Assembly (NCBI GenBank): GCA_013399875.1
Contig: VXAZ01007995.1
Span: 3,203,486-3,267,485, forward strand
Direction: 5' to 3'
From: Gymnorhina tibicen
Taxonomy: Eukaryota > Chordata > Aves > Passeriformes > Artamidae
DNA length: 64,000 nucleotides
A program made the position numbers and the translations under genes. The notes under the pieces were generated by a model, which was not told the origin of the DNA, did no database searches, and saw only the letters and a list, made by a program, of their open reading frames with translations. Of the stretch, positions 39,450 to 51,401 are shown in pieces (position 1 is the stretch's first letter; each line of letters opens with the position of its first letter).

Positions 39450-39468
39450 TTTTTTTTTTTTTTTTTTT
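39450..39468. repeat. Poly-T tract (19 T) beside A-rich sequence
   Basis: Nineteen T residues preceded by two A7 runs at about 39424-39445, so A-rich and T-rich stretches could pair into a weak hairpin. It ends in TTAG, but no coding sequence follows. Confidence 0.85.
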
Positions 39469-42400
39469 AGTCCTTGCCATCCGTAAGGGGAGTGTGATTA
39501 TGTCACTTTGGCGGAAAACAATTATTCTTCAATACCAGTGTTCTGATGAACACAAAGATACTGGCTTGTGGATGTGTTTTTATTAGTTGCTGTCCCATTT
39601 GTTACTCTTTTTGATTTTGTTCTTAATCTTAGTCACTGTATGAACAAGCCAAGGGATGCTGATGTCTAACTGCATACCAGGAACGGCAAACAGGACAAAG
39701 CCAACAGCTTGCAAACAAGTCAGGCTGAAATATGTTTGTAGAAACTTTTTTTTTCTCGTTTTTTAATGCTTGCAAACAGGAACACTGTGAGTTTCCCATT
39801 ACTGTTTTTCATCCCCAGGTTATCGTGCCCTGTCAGCCTGGTTTCAGACCTGTGTGACAGCCTTGTGTGGCCCTGAATCATTTATTTCTCCTCTTTGGAT
39901 CTGACAAAAACGTCTCACTTGAAAAGGTCAGGTTTGAGATCTGTTTGAAGACCGTTGCCGGCGGCAGTGTTGGCTGAGGTCTCTTATCCTGGACAAGGAC
40001 TGCTGCCTTAGACTGACTTTTTGTTAAAATCTGTGATTTTCTCAAGAAGCCATTAAGGGCTGTGTGTTAATATTGGGAGCTTTCTTGCACTGGTCTGGAT
40101 ACCAAAGTGCCCTGGGCAGCTTCAGGGGACGTCAGTGATGACGGGCTGGGAAGCGTCACAGCAGGGAGGTGAGAGCCCTCAAACTTGGTATAGTTAGGGA
40201 GGAAACTGGTTCCGTTTTCCATCAGAGCCACTAGTCCAGCTCCACACATCTCTGCTAGGAACACTGCAACCCGTAGGCTGGTTTCCCTGGAATTTTGATG
40301 GAAGGTGGAAGTTCCTGTGGTTATGTTCCTACTTGGAAAGAGGTGCCTTTGGCAAGAGGAGGAAACTTCTGGTAATGTTGCCATTCAGGAAAATACTGTG
40401 ATATAAACTCAAACTCACTCTTTCCTAGGTATTGGAAAAGGAGCTCGTTCTCCAAGCATGTATCTGTAGGAAAACACATTTTGCTGGTTCCACTGATCAG
40501 GAAAAAAAGACTTGGATTTTAATGCTGTTTTCTACTAAAATTAAGCGTTTAGAATTCCCAGGCTAGGCAGGCTCTCAGCTCCTCATCTGCTTCCACTGGA
40601 TATGGAGGACGAAACAAGGAGGCTTTGCCAAAACGTGGCTGAAACGAAGGAGATTCCTGATTGGGTCTCACCAGGGGGCCAGCGGGGAGGAGGCTGGGTA
40701 CCAGTTCAGTATGGCACGGGCACAGGTCTTGTATTAACGAAATACAAACACAGTTGTGTTCAAAATCTCTTCCTGCTGGGCGAGAAAGGGAAATGAACAC
40801 AGGAAAATAAAATCTGAGTCTTAAAAGGGAAGGAGCTGTACTAAGTGCAGTCTGGTTACAGCCTTGGATCACTGTAACTGTGGGAAAATGTGATAAGACA
40901 GTTTACCCAAGCAAATTTGCCTTTTTCCTTCTTTGTTTTAGGTGGGTTCATTCTAAGCTGTTGTGCATAAGCAGGCAGTGATGGATTGTCCCACAGTTCT
41001 GTGCACAGTATCGAAGACTGCTGGATTTAATTGTCCTGCTGTTATTGTACAAAAGAAATGAGTTATGAGCCACTTTACAGCATCTCCAGTGAAAGTGATT
41101 ATCAGCACTGCTCCTTGCCAGAGATATAACTCTGTCAGGCAGACTCCCTACTCTCTTGGGTTCCTTGGAAAATGCTCGTGAATTTACTGTCTCTTGCCAG
41201 TGAAAGCTCAGGGTAAAACACAAAACCAAAAGCTGCCAACAGCTATATATTCAGTTCAGATGTTGTAGGAATTTCTTACTCCGTTTTTTTCCTTCCCTTT
41301 CCCCTGGATGGAAGATCACTCAGGATTTCTGAAGCATGCAGCCGAAATAGTGCAGCAGAACGTGTTCTCAGTCGATTGCTCTTTTGATAACATAGGTGAA
41401 CTGTGTGGCTGAGAAGACTTGGCTGTTGGCTTCAGGTAGCTCTGTCCAGGGCTCATGTGCATGTACAGTACAACTGGTTGTGATGCCAGGGAGGGAAACC
41501 CTTCATCCCTCTGCACCCAACCGTATCCTGCAGCTGTTCTCACACTGCTCCTCCCTGCATTGCCCAGATAACCCCAGGAACAGGTTTAAGCTGAGGCGGA
41601 TGTATAAAAGGAATGTTATGAGCTCTGCCTCCGAGACATTGCACAATAACTCATGTGCAGAGGAGTGGGGAGTTTTGCTCCTTACCTTTTCTTTTGGATA
41701 CTGCAGCATAATAAAGGACAGTGGGATGAATTTCAGGGACCATAACGTTGCCTGTCAGAAAGGTATTTGGGGGTGGTGCTTCCCAGTGTTGCAGAAGAAC
41801 AGCTGCAATGGAGATTTTGTGCTGGGGTTTGTTTAGATCTGCAGAATTACTTTCAGTACCTTCAGGAGAGGTGGCACACATCGTGTGCTTTGGGGACCTG
41901 TGGGTCCTGTCCCCTCTCTAGTAAGTTTTTTGTGCTGCCATTCAAACAAGCACAGGATTCCTGTGTGTTCACAGATATCATTATGGCTGGGATAACCCGG
42001 ATAAACAAGTGAATCAGCACACGGATAGAGATAACAGTGTGTACTCAACTGTGCAAGCTCTTATAAAAGGTGCCTTTCTGCACTCCTCCCCACGAACAGA
42101 TTTCACATGGTTTCATCAACAGGTCTACAACTGCCAGAAAGTCTGTTCTTGAGAAGAGGAAATAAAAGGGAAAAAAAGCTGTAAAAAGCCCTGGACTCTA
42201 ATGGCACTACCAGGTAGCATGTGCAATTCATTTAACTGTGAGTCTCCAAATGTGTTAGCTCATAGCTGTGGTAACACTCATGGCAGCAGTCCCCAGGCTG
42301 AAAACTGTCCTGCTAATTAATAACAGCAAGGAACAGAGGTTGTGTGGAGTGTCACAGCGACAGGTCGTGAATTAGGAGAGAGGAGCGCTTGTGGTCACGT

Positions 42401-42845
42401 GTTCTGAAAACAGAACTGTATTTGAAATGATTCCCTGTGTAAGTGTGATCGTGCATTTTGGGTAATCCGGGCTCAGACTAGTGATGATTCCATGATTTCT
42501 TCCACTCTGTCATTCAAGTGACTTACTGTAAGTCAGGTGGGTATCGCCTGCAACAGAGAAAATTCAGCAAAGAGGACTTGGGAGGTTACCTTATGTTTTG
42601 TACACTGAAAAGATTGTCCAAACTTTGGAAAAGTTGCTGGGAAAAGTTGTGGAGTTAAATGGCAGGATGAGCCTTCCATGGTTTGAGAAGTCCTGGGTGG
42701 CCACTTGTCCCTGAAAGGACCAGAGTCTCCTGGGAAGAGCTGAAAGACAACCTTGTGGCAAGGTGGTCCTTCACTCCAGGATGCCGATCCGTGGTGTCTT
42801 TTTGTAGGAATATAAGGGAGAGGTTCCCCAGGGAAAGAAAGAAAC

Positions 42846-43034
42846 ACAGAATCACGGAATTAACTAGGTTGGAAAAGACCTTTGAGATCATCAAGTCCGA
42901 GCTATGACCTAATACCACCTTGTCAACCAGAGCATGGCACTGAATGCCACATCCAGTCTTTCCTTCAAGTCACCTTCCAGAGACGGTGACTCCACCACCT
43001 CCCTGGGCAGCCCATTCCAGTGCCCAACACAACA
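42846..43034 (-). mobile_element. CR1 LINE, 3' end, antisense
   Basis: The + strand begins ACAGAATCACGGAATTAACT and continues with GGTTGGAAAAGACCTTTGAG and ATCATCAAGTCC, then a CTTGTCAACCAGAGCATGGC segment, a GAATGCCACATCCAGTC block, a CAGAGACGGTGACTCCACCA block and TGGGCAGCCCATTCCAGTG. This is the reverse complement of a CR1 3' end, truncated after about 190 bp. The GGCACTGAATGCCAC block marks a CR1 subfamily different from the copies at 8938 and 63763. Confidence 0.92.
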
Positions 43035-45002
43035 CAGCAGTATCAATATTTCATGCCATGAGACTTTACATTTTTTCCTTTGCAAACAGCTATTTGCCTG
43101 GTGGTGGCTAGACTCATTTGGGATGTGGGAAACAGAAATTCGCTTCCATTTCTGATTCCTGGATTAACACAAGGAATTGAGTTTTTTGGGGTAATTTCTG
43201 CAGGAAGACAGTGATGGCTGGAGCATGCCCAGGAAGAGTTATTCCAGAAGCATTCTCCAGTAGCAGGTTACTGTGCATTATCTATTGCAGCAAATTTAAT
43301 TGGAGGACTTTGCTCTTAGGATTCAGTACATGCAGTACCAAGGGCTAGATTTCCACGTACCCAAAATCTTGAGACATTTTGGCTCTTTGGTCAAATAGAT
43401 GTTAAGTGCTCCATAACCAGGCTGGATTTTCAAGAGGCCTGAGCCCTTAGACAGCAGTTTTGAAAACCTGGCTGAGTTTCAGTGCAAGCCTGGCTTTAGA
43501 GACCTTTTATATGTTCGTTGAGCACAAAGAGACAGTCTGTCTTGTAAGTTCATGCCTTCATTAGGAGGAACTGAATCCTATTGATTTCCGTGTGCATTAT
43601 GGCGGGATCAGACCTCTTCAGCGTGTGACCTGTCAGCACCACACTCAAAAGCTCTGCCATGGCAACCAGGGCAGCAACCCTACCGCAGGGGAATGGGAAA
43701 TGGCACGAGATGGAGAAGGGACATCCTCTTCTCATTGATGGGAGACTTCCCCATAATAGAGAAGGGGGGGGAAAAAGCTTGATAAGTCAAGTGGCTTGAT
43801 TGGTAAGCGAGCTTACTCTAAAGTAAACACAATGCCGTATGTGTCCCATTTGCCAGTGAGATCATCTGTTTCTTTGTCAGGGAAGAAAATGTGTTTCCCT
43901 TCCAAGTCCAGGGCTACTCAGGCAATTTACATGAACAAATAAAGATGAGGTTTAGCAGCACTATAGAAATAAAATACAACTCTAAGTGGCCACCAAAGAA
44001 CTGAGCTGCTCGAATGGAAGAGCACTGGGACGTGAGCCAGGTGGCTGCTGTGTGCCATGGCTGCTTACAGTTCCCCATCCAGGCATTGCTCAGATGCTTC
44101 TTGCTGAGGTGAGGTTTATGGCTGCAGCAAAACATACTCTGGGAGATAAACAAGCTATACTACAGATGAACAGCAGAGCAGAGAATGTAGCATCAGTCTG
44201 TGCCTTAGCCGTGGGCTGTACAGAAAGTAGTTGGGCTCTTGCTAGAGCAAGAGAGTGTGCAAGGGGGTGTGTTTGAGTGTGTAAGAGAATTTAAACAAAA
44301 CAAACACTTAGACTGTATGTATAGGATTTGGCTGTATACGTAAGCTGGAATGAACCTAAGCTGCACCAAACCGCTTATTTATGAGTGTTATTAAACCAAC
44401 AAAAACCTTTCAGAAGTTGAGTAACTGTAACATAAATATAACTGATGTGGAAGCTGCAGGTTATAACCTCCATGCAGGGCAAAAGTTTGATGGGATTATC
44501 AATGGGAAAGTCAGTGTGATGCTGGAAAGGCAGTGCTTTGCATCTGGATGCATTTGGCCTCTGGGTTTCACATCTGCTATCCTCAGGCACTGCCATGAAT
44601 GCATTTCCAAGTTCTAGTTACCCTGGGCTATGGCTCAGCAGGTGGGATGCAGTTGTTCCATGCTGTTCTTGGAAATATTCATTACATCAGCTCATTGTTT
44701 TAAATGCTAAGACCTGGATATTCATGGTAGCTGACTCCGGGTACTTCAGCAAAGCAATTATGTTAGTTATTCAGATACTGTAGGATTTCTCCTGAATATG
44801 TCAGATAGGAAGTAAAGCTCTCTAGAGGAAGCTACAGCTCTCTTAGGAGATTGGCCTCACTCTCACAGCATCTGTCTCTCTGCACAGACTTTAATGGAGC
44901 CTTAGGTAAAATGCTGTGGTTAAATACCTAAAGTTAGGCAAAATCTGGGCTGGGAATTGGTACACCCCGTGGACCTTATGAGGGAACAGACCGGCGTAGT
45001 TT

Positions 45003-45128
45003 TTCCTAGTTGACAGATAAGAGACTCAACTAATATGCCCAAAGCTAGCCAGAAAGTCTGTGGCAGATTTAGGAACTGATCGTGGGTGTTCTGAAGTCCA
45101 GTTATGGCCTTAACTGTTTCTGTGCTAT
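45003..45128 (-). mobile_element. MIR-type SINE remnant
   Basis: The + strand reads GACAGATAAGAGACTCAAC, then ATGCCCAAAGCTAGCCAGAA, GTCTGTGGCAGATTTAGGAA, CTGATCGTGGGTGTTCTGAA and GTCCAGTTATGGCCTTAAC. This follows the antisense MIR order closely: the ACAGATGAG segment, the GCCCAAGGTCACACAG segment, the GTCTGTGGCAGAGC segment, the GAACCCAGGTCTCC segment and the CAGTGCCTTAACC segment. It lies on the - strand and is heavily diverged. Confidence 0.72.
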
Positions 45129-45334
45129 TGCTGCTGCTCACAGCTGAGGCTTTGCACCCCTCCAAACAAAACACATATTTCTAACATATTGTTAAGGTAT
45201 TTCTCTCTGTGTGTATGTATCTACATAAAAATTAAGATATGCCTGCATTTCCTAATGCCACAGTTACTAGGTGTTACTGAAGTGTACAATTTTCTCACAA
45301 AAAAAGAGACTGTTAGGTCCAACCCAGTTTTGGC

Positions 45335-45380
45335 TTGGATTGGAAATAAATCCAATGGTGTTGGATTGGAAATAAATCCA
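45335..45380. repeat. 26-bp-period tandem duplication
   Basis: TTGGATTGGAAATAAATCCA occurs at 45335-45354 and again, identically, at 45361-45380. The period is 26 bp. Within the unit, TGGATT and AATCCA are themselves inverted, so each copy can fold on itself. Confidence 0.9.
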
Positions 45381-45905
45381 CTGATAATTACTGGAGCCAA
45401 AGATTTCACCTGGCTCAGGAAGCCCCTGAGCTGCAAAAGGCTGGAGGCTGGGAGGGGGTCAGGGGAAAGGATCCCTACGGAGCTGCCCTGGCATTTGTCT
45501 GGTGGGCTCAGCCTATTCCTGATGGACCCTTCCCATGTACCCAAAATCAGCTACAAGCTGATGACACAACTTAGCCCAGAAAGAGAGAGAAGAGCCTGGG
45601 TGGGCTCTTGCAGTGTATCAAGGAACATGAACCCAAACTTCTGTCCAATTTCCCAGTAACTGCAGTGCCATGAATGCTCATGAGTCCAACACTGACGATC
45701 TCGTGGGATATTGTGATGCTGCTAAATTTAAAAGAATAAGACTATTTTTAGCGTGAACAGTTAACAGAGTTCCCACAAATCATGTTGAGAGGCATGGTTG
45801 TGATTATAGATCTGTAACATGTTTGCTGTGATAAAAAACAGACCTGAGTCAGGTGATCTTGTTAGCACATTGTTTGTATGCTTGGGTAATAGATGCAGCT
45901 GGGGC

Positions 45906-45931
45906 AAAAAAAAAAACTAAAAAAAAAAAAA
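45906..45931. repeat. Poly-A tract with one CT interruption
   Basis: An A11 run, CT, then an A13 run. No retroposed gene or SINE is recognisable immediately upstream on the + strand, so I do not read it as a poly-A tail. Confidence 0.8.
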
Positions 45932-46202
45932 TTAGCAGTTCTATTTTAGTAGCAATTACTCATTTATAAACTGTAGCGGAGGAGTAACTAAAATCAAAGG
46001 CAAGACTTGCAACTCTGGATGTTGGGAGGGACTATAAAATGAGAAACATCCCAGTCCCAGGACAAATGTCCTTTCCCCTGTGCTGACTCTCCCCAACACC
46101 TGCTGCACTTCAGACATACGCTTACCTTCAACTTGGCTTCATTTTGACATAAACATCACTTAAAGTTTAACATGTGCTCATGGATATTTGCTGGATAAGA
46201 TG

Positions 46203-46405
46203 GATCATAGAATCACAGGGTGGTTTAGGTTGAAAGGGACCTTGAATATCATCTTGTCCCAAGCTCCCCTGCCATGGGCAAGGACACCTTTCAATAGACC
46301 AGGTTGCTCAGAGCCCCACCCAACCTGGCCTTGACCACTTCCAGGAATGGACGTAGGTGTGTGCCTAAAATTTCTTTAAACTGCAGTTTGAAACGGTTTC
46401 TTTTA
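46203..46405 (-). mobile_element. CR1 LINE, 3' end, antisense, internally deleted
   Basis: The + strand begins ATCATAGAATCACAGGGTGG, followed by TTTAGGTTGAAAGGGACCTT and ATCTTGTCCCAAGCTCCCCT, a GCCATGGGCAAGGACACC block, a GGTTGCTCAGAGCCCCACCC block and a CACTTCCAGGAATGG block. It then jumps to a segment resembling the later TTCAGTTTGAA part of the family. That jump implies an internal deletion of roughly 60-80 bp relative to what I remember of the family. Confidence 0.9.
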
Positions 46406-49400
46406 AGATTGGTGAGAGAACTGCTGCTATCAGACTTGCTGATCTTGATTTTCTAAGGGGCTGAGTGTGCTGGAAGCTTAGCCCCTCCTCAGCCTGGTCA
46501 CCCTAGTAAATATTTCACATTTATGATGTGTATTATTGCCAGGGACCAGGTTCTGAGCCAGTACCTGTGCTGTTGGCTCTACAGGGGCAGCTTGGTGTGA
46601 GCCAGTATTGGCCCAGGGAATGCTCAGAGGGTTCACCACAGCCATGGATCATGGCACTCCCCATGGCATCGGTTTCCAGTTCAATTCGTTCTGGTTCCCA
46701 TTCTCTCCAGTCAGCTGTTTCTGCACCTTTGTGTGTGTCTGAGCTAAGAAGATTGGGAGCCCTGAGGTATTCTGAGTTTGGGAAACATGGAGAAAGATTA
46801 CAGGAAAAAAAACCCATGCTCATTACTTACCTCACCTGTCCAGTTCCCAGTAGATTTAAGGATTTACAAGGAGCTCTCCCAGGAACAGACATCCTGGTTT
46901 TTATAGAGCTGAGCTCAGCAGTTTGTGAGATCAGACAGGGAGCACTAAGTCCTGAATTTGTTTCAGATACTAAATTTAAAGTCTAATGGGCAGCTTGGGA
47001 GTTTTTGGTTGGTTTATTCTTTTTCTTCTGAAAAAAAATTTTTTGGAAACTGAAAACAAGACCTGATGCATAAAATTTCAGGTAATAATTTTCTCTAGGA
47101 AAATTTCATTTGTTTAAAATTACAATTATTTATAGGTAAAAAATGTATTTTGTGGAGGAAGTTCAGTTAAAAGTTTTACATTCCTTTACTGGAATACCAA
47201 CATGAGCAGGTCTAGTTTATAATTGTATAATCATGATTTTTATCCTAAATTTCAATTTTACAGCATCACATATAAAAAATTAGTTCACGAGTCCACATGA
47301 AAATCTATTTTTCATCCTTTTGGGCCTGTGAGATGCTTGGCATCCAGACATCAGTCTGGTTTCTTGGCTCTTCATCATCAGCCACATGGCACTGTTTAGT
47401 CAGCTGTTCCCTTCTGTGATACATCCAAGATAAGCTCGTGCCTTGGAGAGGTGAAATTGCATGAATTCCCACCATCTTTGAAATGTAGCTTGTTCTTTTA
47501 GTCTGAGCTTGTCTTGGGCCTACTGGGCAGTGTCCTCAAAGTCTGTGTAAGGAGTTTTTCCATAAATGTAGCCCCTGCATGTTTATCCAGATCACACTGA
47601 GAGCTTTCTGGCTCTTTTTTTCCCTTTGAAAGACTCCTCTGCATCCCACTTGTACGAGCTCTAATAGGGTGATCTGTGCCTTACCTTGGCTTTCATTAGC
47701 CCAAATACTCGTAAGCTTGGAGCTGCAAACCTGAGCACCCTGAAGCTGAGCTCTAGAGCCAGCTCCTATTTTCATAGGAGGTCCTTGAGGGATGCAATGA
47801 GTACTCCAGGCCATACCTTCACTGTACAGTGTCTCCTTGCCCTGGGAGAAGCGTCTGAAACTGAGGCCCAGGTGTGATTTTGGGGCCATTTGGAGGAGCT
47901 CATTCAGGCGCAGGCTGTGTAGCTGGGGGAGTTGCTGACACCCTCACAGGTGTGTGACTTCCCAGTCAGTAAGTGCTGCATCCTCCAATTGCAGGGCTTC
48001 CTTTCATCTGCTCCCCTTGTCCATGGCCTGGAGAGATGCACTGGAAGCATCTAAAAGCCCTCTGGGATGAAGCCTGGCAGCTTTGCATCCAGAGGCTGCA
48101 AACCAACCTCCACCTGAGCTGAAGATGGTGCTGGTCCTCCAGCAACAGCCTGCCCGACCATGGAGAGGCGGTGGTTGGAGTGAAAAGAGGTGGATGAGAC
48201 CAGGTGGACCAACAGCAAAGTGGCCTGGAAAGAGGAAGGGCTCCATGCAGCTGTGATGTTTCATTCACGATACTCTGGCCCCTCGCCATCAGGAAGTGGT
48301 GTGGTGCCATGGGGATACAGCACGGGGCCCAGGAGCTTCCATCTGCTGAGACAGAACATGAGAATGCACAGTGGAGCCAGCCTCTCCCCCTTCCCATTTC
48401 TTCTTCCAGAAAATGGCTAATGTAAATAAATTGTCTGTTCACGTGTGTTTTGGCATCTGAATGGGAACACTTGTCCGTGCGCCCCCACCAGCCCCGCTCC
48501 CTCCCTCCCTTGGCGCTTTTGCTAAATGAGCTTTTCTTGCTCAGTTTCAGCTCAAGCCCGAGTTATTCCGTCGGCATTTCCCTCCTGGACTGATAACGAG
48601 CCGAAGGAGCAGGCTGTAAAGCTGGTGACATAGACCAGCCCCAGTGGCGTCCGGGAGCTAAAAGGTCCCCAAGCCCTGTCTTGTGCAGCAGATAAACACT
48701 GGGCAGGGACCCAGGGGCTGCCCAAAACCTGCATGTTGGGCTTTGCACGTACCATTCCACTCGCCCTGGTCTCTGTAGGAGCTCAGACTTGTTAAAAACT
48801 CCTCCCTGGGTGCCAACAAAACTATGGCAGCATCCACGAAGTTCCCTGGAGCACCAGACTCACAGGGAAACTCTTAAATGTGGCTGTACCTTAACATTAC
48901 TGATAGTAAGTTACTGAAGGGGAAAATAGCATACATTTAATAATAGAATTTCATTAAATGATAATGCAAACAGGTGACTGCAGGAGAAAATACTCATACA
49001 AATTCATTTTGACCGGGTCACTCCAACTTCAGGTTGTTTTGCACAGACAAGGAGAAGAGAGGTGGTAGGTCACATGTTGCAGAATGTTTCAGATGCTTCC
49101 AGTTGGAAAAATAAATATTCAAGCAATTATAATGCCCCTTGTTAAAGGAGGAGATGGAAACATATTGTCATCCTCCTCACGATGTGCATTTCCTGTGCTG
49201 CAGGGTAATCAGCCACCCAGACATCCTTAATCCTGTTGGATTATTTGTGGCTGCACCTGCCTGAACTTCTTCTCTCCTGATTAACATTTGATTAAATCCA
49301 CTTTTAAAATGCCAGTGTGACTGCAGCACTGGGGGGGCGCTTGCAGAGAGTGTTTTGCTCTCCATCCTGATTGCATCTGCATTAATTATGCTAAGTGCAG

Positions 49401-50792
49401 TGACAGGAACAATATTGATGTAACAGAAGTTTATTAGGTTGATGTGGTCATTCAGACAAGAGGGCTGTAAGCGGCTTCACGTGCGTAGGCTTGGCCTCCC
49501 ACGAGGAGAAAATGTCACCTCATTATTATTCAGATTGACCTGATTTGGGTAATTTCTTTCTGGGTGCGAGGTCGTTTTGGAATCTCATTAGTTTACCGAC
49601 ATTTGCATGTGTTAATAGAGTTCTTGCTTGTTTTTAATCCTCCCTTCCTTCCTTACCATTGCAAATGAGCGTTTGGTGAAAATCAGGGATCTGGACTGTG
49701 GGACTGAAAACTTTCTAAGATTCATTTTGGACCTGCTGTGCTATCTTCTGTTTGTGGACCCTGACCCCAGGTGTAGTGGTGCAGGAAGGTGTTTCCTCTC
49801 CCCATGGACCAGGGCTCCTGTGAGAACACAGGGCTGCCTCAGCCCTGCCCCAGGGTACGTGCCTTTGCCAGAGGGGAAGATGTCCCAGTGTCACTGTAAG
49901 GACATGTGGCATTCATCACATTTTGGTTTTTTACCTTCACTGTGTTCATCACCAGTGCCTCAAGCCTCTCCGAGTTGGTCTGTCCTGCTGTGTGAAAATC
50001 AAGGAGCAAATCCTGCCAGGAAGAGATGTCTTAACCACACTTGAACATGGATTATGTTCTTATCTCTGGCAGCAGTTGAGGGCTCCGTTTTCAGCAGGCT
50101 GTGGTGTGATGGGCACAGGCATCCCAGGGCCACAGGGGCTTCTTGGGGCATGTTTGGAACCTCCTCCTAGAGGGAATGGGAAGCCCTGCAGTGGTCTGCA
50201 GCAGCCTGCTCTGGGCTTGGCAGGGTTTCCCAAAGCCTCTGAGCTCCCATCACCACGCTGATGGCTGGATCAGGCACAGGATCACATCCTGAACAGTGAT
50301 TACATTTCACATTTTATGACTTAGCCACAAAATTCCAGCCGTGTGTTATTGCCCTTGCACTGACAGTCACTGGCCCAAACCAGTTAGTCTGCCTTGACGG
50401 CCTTAATGGAGCATGCCTTGAGTGACTCCAGCCTCTCACACTCTAATATACAATAGATAAGTGCTTGGAAGTCTTAGAAAAGAAGAGCTTTAAAGCAATT
50501 TTTTCAGGCTTCATGAGCGTCTTTTTGCTGTGGTTGCTTTTATTTACTTGCTAACAGGTGTTTGTGCACAATTTGCCTAAAGAAGCCACTTACCTGCCAG
50601 GCCCATCATGGGAATGTGAGACACTGAGCAGATACCTTGTCTTGCTCTGGGATTCCTGTTTCTGCTCTTCCAGTTCCTGTGGCCCCATTAGTATGAGACC
50701 AAAGCTTTCTCTGGAAATCATAGAGCAGCTTTTCTCTCCTGTCAGTTGATGTTTTGAACCTGTAATGTCAGGAAAGGAGAAGAGAAAGATGC

Positions 50793-50809
50793 TTTTTTTT
50801 TTTTTTTTT
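50793..50809. repeat. Poly-T tract (17 T)
   Basis: A 17-base T homopolymer. On the - strand it would be a poly-A, but avian CR1 does not use poly-A tails and no retrocopy is recognisable next to it. Confidence 0.85.
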
Positions 50810-51379
50810 GTAAAAGCAAAAATATTCTTTTCTAAATAAGTTAACAAAAGCCTCTTTTTATAAATAATTTATATTTTTCCCCCACTTCCCTTTCTGAAAA
50901 TGGAAAGTCCAATAACTCATTGAACAGAAACTTGGGGGGAGATTCTTGGGAAGGCTTTCATGGGGGCATAGGGAATATCTTTAGAATCTTTTCCTAAAAA
51001 ATGGCCTACTCTGTAACACCTGTGCCTGGAACTAAAAACGAATATTTGTTTGTTTAAAGAATGCTTGGAAAAATCATTTTCAGGCCAGCTACGGACTAAA
51101 GGTTGGGATTTGGGGTATAGTTGTTTGTGGTTTTTTCCTCATACCCTTGTTGTTTCTTTGCTGTAGACTTATTTTCCTTTCTGCAGCTTCTCCCTCACTG
51201 CTGCACCACACCAGTTGAGTTCCTCCCAACATCTGCTCCACACTCTGACAAAAGGGCCTGCAGTGGGAGCTGCCTGGATCTAATTTTGTAGGGTGATGGC
51301 CAGTTTACTCCTGCAGATCTCCACGGTGTCTCTACATGTGTTTCACCTTTTTCCCATGAACCCAGTGAACTCCCTGGAC

Positions 51380-51401
51380 TTTTTTTTTTTTTTTTTTTTA
51401 C
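51380..51401. repeat. Poly-T tract (22 T)
   Basis: The longest homopolymer in the window, 22 T. A - strand open frame crosses it as a run of Lys codons, but that frame has no recognisable domain. Confidence 0.85.

Noticed and set aside
40381..40440. Possible next TIKI exon (CATTCAGGAAAATACTGTGAT resembles the His/Gly-Asn-Asn-Thr-Val pattern at a glance)
   Set aside because: Translation in the needed phase does not give His-Phe-x-Gly-Asn-Asn, and there is no AG acceptor at the right position.
42484..42505. GATGATTCCATGATTTC, similar to the sense CR1 terminus
   Set aside because: No CR1 body lies on the left side where a sense copy would have it; too short to support.
45189..45659. Open frame of 156 codons on the + strand
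   Set aside because: It crosses the 26-bp tandem duplication and shows no known motif, and a MIR remnant lies just upstream. Treated as a chance frame.
47966..48442. Open frame of 158 codons on the - strand in GC-richer sequence, with overlapping frames on both strands
   Set aside because: Several frames are open at once, which points to base composition rather than coding. No domain recognised.
50793..51401. Two long poly-T tracts as possible poly-A tails of - strand retrocopies
   Set aside because: No retrogene, SINE or target-site duplication recognisable beside either tract; listed only as homopolymers.
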